A DNA stretch of 64,000 nt from DASZTV01 sp035547515 (GTDB lineage Bacteria > Actinomycetota > Actinomycetes > JAFAQI01), in NCBI GenBank assembly GCA_035547515.1, contig DASZUS010000027.1, forward strand, positions 124,001 to 188,000. Reading direction: 5' to 3'. Shown piece after piece: positions 59,738 to 64,000 of this stretch; positions within the stretch are counted from its first letter, which is position 1, and each line of letters begins with the position of its first letter. The notes below the pieces were generated by a model. The model saw only the letters and a list, made by a program, of their open reading frames with translations. It ran no database searches and had not been told where the DNA came from. The translations under genes and the position numbers were made by a program.

Positions 59738-61447
59738 CTAGGTCGCCGCAGCCACCGTCTCGCCCACCGGGACGTCCTCGGGCTCGACGTAGTGGTACTT
59801 CCCGCCGCGCACCCAGGAGGCGCCAGCGGCGAGCACGCTCATCCCGATCGCCAGGTCGAGCGCGGCGTGCAGCCCGGTCTTGAACGGTCCGCTGATCATG
59901 CTCGGGAAGAAGTTGCGGCTGGTCAGCACCGCCTGCTGGTGACTGCTCAGCGCGCCGAGCACGTGCGGCCCGACCAGATGCTGGATCGGGTTGTAGCCGA
60001 GGAACGCCGCGAACAGCGTCGCCACCGGCGGCAGGTGCGAGACGTGCGAGGCGACCGCCGCCGGCACGCCCTGCTGCACCAGGCCGTGGTCGAGCGTCGA
60101 CGGCAGCGAGGAGGAGAACCCGACGATCATCAGTGTGAAGAACATCCCGATCGACAGCACCTGCGCGGAGTTCTGGAAGGTGGAGTTCATCCCCGATCCG
60201 GCACCCCGGTGCCTGGCCGGCAACGCGTTCATCACCGCGGCGCGGTTCGGCGACCCGAACGACGCCATGGTCAGCCCGAGGAAGAACAACAGGACCGCGA
60301 AGGTCGGGTAGGAGAAGTTGATCGGCATCAGCTCGAGTACGCCGAACAAGACCGCCGTACCGATCATCCCGCCGGTCGCGAAGGGCCTCGCGCCGAACCG
60401 GTCCGACAGCAGGCCTGAGAGCGGGCCGGCGACGAACATGCCGACGGTCAGCGGCAGCATCGCAAGGCCGGCCTTCAGCGGGGTGTCGGAGAAGTCGACC
60501 CCGTGGCGAGGCAGCCAGATTCCTTGCAACCAGATGATCAGCGTGAACATCAGCCCGCCTCGCGACAGCGCCGCGAGGAAGCTGGCGAGCACCCCGGCGG
60601 TGAACGCCCGGATCTTGAACAGCTGCAGCCGGAACATCGGTTCGGCGACCCGGGTCTCGATCACGCAGAACGCGACGACCAGGACGACGCCGCACGCCAG
60701 CTCCGAGATCACCGCCGGACTCCCCCAGCCCATCGAGTGCCCGTGGTAGGGCTCGATGCCGTAGGTCAGACCGATCATGATCAGCACGAGACCGAGCGCG
60801 AAGGTGACATTGCCCCACACGTCGATCGAGGAGTGATGCCGCTCGGAGAGCTCCTGCAGCTTGATGTAACCCCACACCGTGGCGAACAGCCCGATCGGCA
60901 CCGACACCAGGAAGATCAGCCGCCAGTTGATCGGGGCGAGTACGCCGCCGAGCACCAGGCCGAGGAAGGTCCCGCCGAAAGCCACCGCCTGGTTGATGCC
61001 GAGTGCCATGCCGCGCTGGTTGACCGGGAACGCGTCAGTCAGGATCGCCGAGGAGTTGGCGATGAGCATCGCCGCGCCGACGCCCTGGAACAGCCGCATG
61101 ACGATCAGGTAGATGCCGGCGGCGTGACCGGTGTTCCAGGTGACCGTCAGCAGCAGCGAGAACACCGTGAAGATCGCGAAGCCGAGGTTGTAGATCCGCA
61201 CCCGGCCGTAGATGTCGCCGATCCGGCCGAGGCTCACGACCAGCACGCTGGTGACCACCATGAACCCGAGGATCATCCACAGCAGGTAGAAGCTGTTGCC
61301 CGCCTGCAGCGGGTCGATGTGGATGCCCCGGAAGATGTCCGGCATCGCGATCAGGGTGATCGATGCGTCGATCGTCGCCATGAGCACGCCGAGCGTGCAG
61401 ATGAACAACGCCGTCCACTTGTAGCTGTCGTCAGCGCGGGCAGTCAC
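59738..61447 (-). CDS. MFS transporter, DHA2 (EmrB/QacA) family
   Basis: A 569-residue transporter with about 14 predicted helices. Motifs include ATIDASITLIAMPDI in helix 1, GRIGDIYGRVRIYNLG in loop 2-3, RLFQGVGAAMLIANSSAILTDAFP, and GLVLGGVLAPINWRLIF (motif C, antiporter). A proton-driven multidrug or metabolite exporter is expected. GTG start at 61447. Convergent with the ABC permease. It occupies the place where mycobacteria carry other genes between the ABC exporter and ctaB. Confidence 0.88.
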   Translation of the reverse strand: MTARADDSYKWTALFICTLGVLMATIDASITLIAMPDIFRGIHIDPLQAGNSFYLLWMILGFMVVTSVLVVSLGRIGDIYGRVRIYNLGFAIFTVFSLLLTVTWNTGHAAGIYLIVMRLFQGVGAAMLIANSSAILTDAFPVNQRGMALGINQAVAFGGTFLGLVLGGVLAPINWRLIFLVSVPIGLFATVWGYIKLQELSERHHSSIDVWGNVTFALGLVLIMIGLTYGIEPYHGHSMGWGSPAVISELACGVVLVVAFCVIETRVAEPMFRLQLFKIRAFTAGVLASFLAALSRGGLMFTLIIWLQGIWLPRHGVDFSDTPLKAGLAMLPLTVGMFVAGPLSGLLSDRFGARPFATGGMIGTAVLFGVLELMPINFSYPTFAVLLFFLGLTMASFGSPNRAAVMNALPARHRGAGSGMNSTFQNSAQVLSIGMFFTLMIVGFSSSLPSTLDHGLVQQGVPAAVASHVSHLPPVATLFAAFLGYNPIQHLVGPHVLGALSSHQQAVLTSRNFFPSMISGPFKTGLHAALDLAIGMSVLAAGASWVRGGKYHYVEPEDVPVGETVAAAT

Positions 61448-61494
61448 GCGTCCACATTACTTGCAGCGCGAAACTATCCGTAGCGCGAGGCGGG

Positions 61495-62025
61495 TCAGCC
61501 CACCTTGTCGAGGAACCCGATCAGGTCGTCGGCATGCTCCTCCTCGACGGCGAGGATGTCCTCGAACAGCCGCCGCGTGGTGGGGTCGCTGGTGCCCAGC
61601 CAGTTGATGATCTCGGTGTACGACGCGATGGCGATGCGCTCGGCGACGAGGTTCTCCCTGATCATCGTCTCGAGGCTGTCAGCGGTCTCGTACTGCGAGT
61701 GCGAGCGCGCGGTAAGCGTGTCGGGATCAAGGTCCGGCTTGCCGCCGAGCTGCGCGATCCGCGTCGCGAGGCGGTCGGCGTGCTCCTGCTCCTCGTTGGC
61801 GTGGACGAGGAACTCCGCGGCGACCGGCTCGGCATCCAGGCCGGTCGCGGCGAAGTGATGCTGCCGGTAGCGCAGCGCGCACACCGTCTCGGTGGCGAGT
61901 GCGGCGTTCATCACCTCGATCACCCGGTCGACGTCAGCGCGGTACGCCGCGGTGACCGGGCCCTTCTCCATCTCCTCGCGCGCCTGCTTGCGCAGCGTTT
62001 CCACGTCAGTCAGAAAGTCAGCCAC
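61495..62025 (-). CDS. Ferritin-like (bacterioferritin/Dps-like) diiron protein
   Basis: A 176-residue four-helix bundle. Diiron ligands are spaced as in bacterioferritin-like proteins: ALATETVCALRY (helix 1), ANEEQEHADRL (ExxH of helix 2), ENLVAERIAIASY (helix 3) and AVEEEHADDL (ExxH of helix 4). GTG start at 62025. Likely stores or detoxifies iron, which makes sense beside the SUF and heme genes. Not the heme-binding Met-type classical Bfr, as far as visible. Confidence 0.85.
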   Translation of the reverse strand: MADFLTDVETLRKQAREEMEKGPVTAAYRADVDRVIEVMNAALATETVCALRYRQHHFAATGLDAEPVAAEFLVHANEEQEHADRLATRIAQLGGKPDLDPDTLTARSHSQYETADSLETMIRENLVAERIAIASYTEIINWLGTSDPTTRRLFEDILAVEEEHADDLIGFLDKVG

Positions 62026-62059
62026 GGGCTGCTTCTACCCAAAAGATCTTGAATGATTC

Positions 62060-62078
62060 CTGCCACTTCGCGTGGCAG
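62060..62078 (-). terminator. Terminator hairpin after ctaB
   Basis: ctgccac (62060-62066) and gtggcag (62072-62078) form a 7-bp stem with a 5-base loop, 4 bases beyond the ctaB stop. Read on the minus strand, a T-rich stretch (tcttttggg) follows about 15 bases later. A convincing rho-independent-like end for ctaB. Confidence 0.6.
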
Positions 62079-62082
62079 ACGC

Positions 62083-62949
62083 TCAGACCAGCTGGCTGAC
62101 GGCAACCGCGGCGAACAGCAGGGCGAGGTAGCTGATCGAGGCGTGGAACAGCGTCATCGGCCGGGCCGCCTCGCCGCGGAGCACCCGCCGGTGCAGCCGG
62201 TGGGCCTCCACGAGGAACGCCGCCCCGAGCACGCCGGCCGCGATGTCGTAGACGATTCCTGCTCCGAACGGGATGAGCACCAGCGAGGCGGCGACCATCG
62301 CCCAGGAGTACACGACGATCTGGCGCGTCACGGAGGCCTCGGGCGCAACGACCGGCAGCATCGGCACGCCTGCCGCCGCGTAGTCGTCGCGGAAGCGCAT
62401 CGCCAGCGACCAGAAGTGCGGCGGGGTCCACAGGAAGATCACCGCGAAGAGGATGACTGCGGGCCACCCGACGTCGCCGCGCACCGCCGACCAGCCGATC
62501 AGCACGGGGAAGCAGCCCGCCGCCCCGCCGATCACGATGTTGGAAGGGGTACGCCGCTTCAGGCCGAGCGTGTAGACGAAGACGTAGAACAAGATGGCGC
62601 CGTCGGCAAGCAGCGCGGACAGCCAGTTGGCGCCGAGGCCGAGCAGCAGCGTCGCGGCCGCGCCGAGCGCGACCCCGAAGCGGAGCGCGTTGGCCGGCGA
62701 GACCTGGTCCCGGGCGAGCGGGCGCCGCTGCGTACGGTGCATCACCGCGTCGATGTCCCGGTCCGCGACACAGTTGAGCGCGTTGGCGCTGCCCGCGGCG
62801 AGCGTGCCGCCTACAAGCGTCGCGCAAGCGGTCCACAGCGACGGAAGGCCCTTGGCGGCGAGCACCATCGCCGGCAGCGTCGTGACCAGCAGCAGCTCGA
62901 TGATCCGGGGCTTGGTCAGCGCAACATAGCTACTGACCCGATCGAGCAC
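62083..62949 (-). CDS. ctaB: Protoheme IX farnesyltransferase (heme O synthase)
   Basis: A 288-residue UbiA-family membrane prenyltransferase that adds farnesyl to heme B, making heme O for cytochrome c oxidase. The first Asp-rich motif NALNCVADRDIDAVMHRTQRRPL and the second YxxD/K region (TLGLKRRTPSNIVIGGAAG) are visible, with about nine hydrophobic helices. GTG start at 62949, divergent from tkt, the conserved actinobacterial arrangement. Confidence 0.95.
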   Translation of the reverse strand: MLDRVSSYVALTKPRIIELLLVTTLPAMVLAAKGLPSLWTACATLVGGTLAAGSANALNCVADRDIDAVMHRTQRRPLARDQVSPANALRFGVALGAAATLLLGLGANWLSALLADGAILFYVFVYTLGLKRRTPSNIVIGGAAGCFPVLIGWSAVRGDVGWPAVILFAVIFLWTPPHFWSLAMRFRDDYAAAGVPMLPVVAPEASVTRQIVVYSWAMVAASLVLIPFGAGIVYDIAAGVLGAAFLVEAHRLHRRVLRGEAARPMTLFHASISYLALLFAAVAVSQLV

Positions 62950-63078
62950 GTACGAATCCTAACGGGGCAGGTGGGAAGGACTGTCACCGACTCGTCCTGC
63001 AGCGTTAGCACTCCCGCGATTGCGGGGCGGGACGATCTCACTACGCTCGAACATGATCAACCGACGGGAGAATCAGCG

Positions 63079-64000
63079 GTGAGCGCAGCGAGCCAGCGGC
63101 TCGAGTGGACCGAGACCGACGACCTCGCGGTAAAGGTGGTCCGCGCACTCGCGATGGACGCCGTCGAGGCGGCCGGCAACGGGCATCCGGGCACCGCGAT
63201 GAGCCTCGCGCCCGCGGCCTACCTGCTCTTCCAGAAGCTGCTGCGCCACGACCCGACGGACCCGAGCTGGGCTGGCCGCGACCGGTTCGTGCTCAGCTGC
63301 GGGCACTCGAGCCTCACCCTCTACATCCAGCTCTTCCTGTCCGGCTACGGCCTGACGATCGAGGACCTGCGGCTGCTGCGACAGTGGGGGTCGCTGACGC
63401 CGGGCCATCCGGAGCACGGGCACACCGCCGGCGTCGAGGTGACCACGGGCCCGCTCGGCCAGGGCATCGCCAATGCCGTCGGCATGGCCATGGCCTCGCG
63501 CTACGAGCGGGGGCTGTTCGACCCCGACACTCCTGCGGGGCAGAGCCTGTTCGACCACACCATCTGGTGCTTCGCCTCCGACGGCGACATGGAGGAGGGG
63601 ATCTCCGGCGAGGCCAGCTCGATCGCCGGCCACCAGCAGCTCGGCAACCTGGTCGTCCTCTACGACGACAACCACATCTCGATCGAGGGCGACACGAAGG
63701 TCGCCTTCTCCGAGGACGTGGCGGCGCGCTACGAGGCCTACGGCTGGCACACCCTGCACGTGCCCGACGTCAACGACGTCCAGGCCGTGTACGACGCCTT
63801 CGTCGCGGCGCAGGCGGAGACCTCTAAGCCGACCCTCATCGTGGTCCGCTCGATCATCGGGTGGCCCGCGCCCAACAAGCAGAACACCGGCAAGGCCCAC
63901 GGCGCGGCGCTGGGCTCCGACGAGGTGGCGGCGACCAAGGAGGCGCTCGGACTCGATCCGGCGGTCAGCTTCTACTGCCCCGACGAGGTGCTCGCGCACG
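63079..64000 (+). CDS. tkt: Transketolase, N-terminal part (cut by window end)
   Basis: The first 307 codons of a thiamin-diphosphate transketolase of the pentose phosphate and sugar rearrangement pathways. GTG start at 63079 with a GGGAG ribosome site gives MSAASQRLEWTETDDLAVKVVRALAMDAVEAAGNGHPG. Conserved substrate and cofactor residues are present: GNGHPGTAM, SCGHSSLTLY, PGHPEHGHTAGVEVTTGPLGQG, and the ThDP/metal motif ASDGDMEEGISGEASS with YDDNHISIEGDT. The C-terminal two domains lie beyond the window. Confidence 0.96.
   Translation, partial: MSAASQRLEWTETDDLAVKVVRALAMDAVEAAGNGHPGTAMSLAPAAYLLFQKLLRHDPTDPSWAGRDRFVLSCGHSSLTLYIQLFLSGYGLTIEDLRLLRQWGSLTPGHPEHGHTAGVEVTTGPLGQGIANAVGMAMASRYERGLFDPDTPAGQSLFDHTIWCFASDGDMEEGISGEASSIAGHQQLGNLVVLYDDNHISIEGDTKVAFSEDVAARYEAYGWHTLHVPDVNDVQAVYDAFVAAQAETSKPTLIVVRSIIGWPAPNKQNTGKAHGAALGSDEVAATKEALGLDPAVSFYCPDEVLAH

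Noticed and set aside
63004..63020. TTAGCACTC upstream of tkt, one arm of a CIRCE (HrcA) element
   Set aside because: The second arm GAGTGCTAA is absent at the required 9-base spacing, and the gene is not a chaperone.

Overview
This window comes from a high-GC actinomycete chromosome. The evidence is very GC-rich codon use, frequent GTG starts, ATGA/GTGA stop-start overlaps, and several actinobacterial marker genes: murT-gatD, acnR-acnA, DUF3039, an F420-type luciferase-like oxidoreductase, and sufR-B-D-(ferredoxin)-C-S-U-T. From memory, the acnA to ABC-F to suf to ABC to ctaB to tkt order follows the Mycobacterium tuberculosis acn-suf-ctaB-tkt neighbourhood. The family cannot be fixed from sequence alone. 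I see no rRNA, tRNA, CRISPR array, prophage or insertion sequence. Genes are densely packed and no gene-free stretch exceeds 300 bases.

Region by region. 0-3.4 kb: acetate uptake and activation (acetyl-CoA synthetase, YaaH/SatP-type transporter) followed by a phosphotriesterase-like hydrolase. 3.4-11 kb, minus strand: an acyl-CoA catabolic block (acyl-CoA dehydrogenase, LLM oxidoreductase, enoyl-CoA hydratase, biotin-dependent acyl-CoA carboxylase) enclosing a DUF4349 membrane protein. 11-18.6 kb: aldo/keto reductase, GNAT, SpoU-type rRNA/tRNA methyltransferase, class II aldolase, DUF3039, quinone reductase, TldD/TldE and dodecin. 18.6-22.4 kb: siroheme synthase, then a cytosine salvage cassette (NCS1 permease, yeast-type cytosine deaminase, uracil phosphoribosyltransferase). 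22.5-27.3 kb: small proteins, GH15 trehalase-like enzyme, and MurT/GatD, which amidate lipid II. 27.2-34.2 kb, minus strand: a coupled trio (two M16 peptidase subunits and a phosphatase-fold membrane protein), then acyl-CoA synthetase coupled to a sirtuin. 34.2-40.5 kb: alcohol dehydrogenase, esterase, AcnR/aconitase, SDR. 40.6-47.9 kb: ABC exporter, acyl-CoA dehydrogenase, enoyl-CoA hydratase, HTH protein, ABC-F and MFS. 47.9-49.3 kb: two orphan genes. 49.3-57.9 kb: the SUF iron-sulfur assembly operon. 58-64 kb: ABC exporter, MFS, ferritin-like protein, ctaB and the start of tkt.

The most striking element is sufB. Its 1211-residue product contains two complete inteins, of 382 and 359 residues. 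Removing both leaves a normal 470-residue SufB. Both inteins carry LAGLIDADG-type endonuclease motifs. Iron-sulfur cluster assembly in this organism, and so aconitase, the Rieske protein and others, would depend on two splicing events in one polypeptide.

Other points of interest are a strong AcnR operator match inside a leaderless acnR promoter, two genes whose only sensible starts are CTG codons within CTGA overlaps, and several intergenic palindromes, including a perfect 20-bp inverted repeat upstream of sufR.
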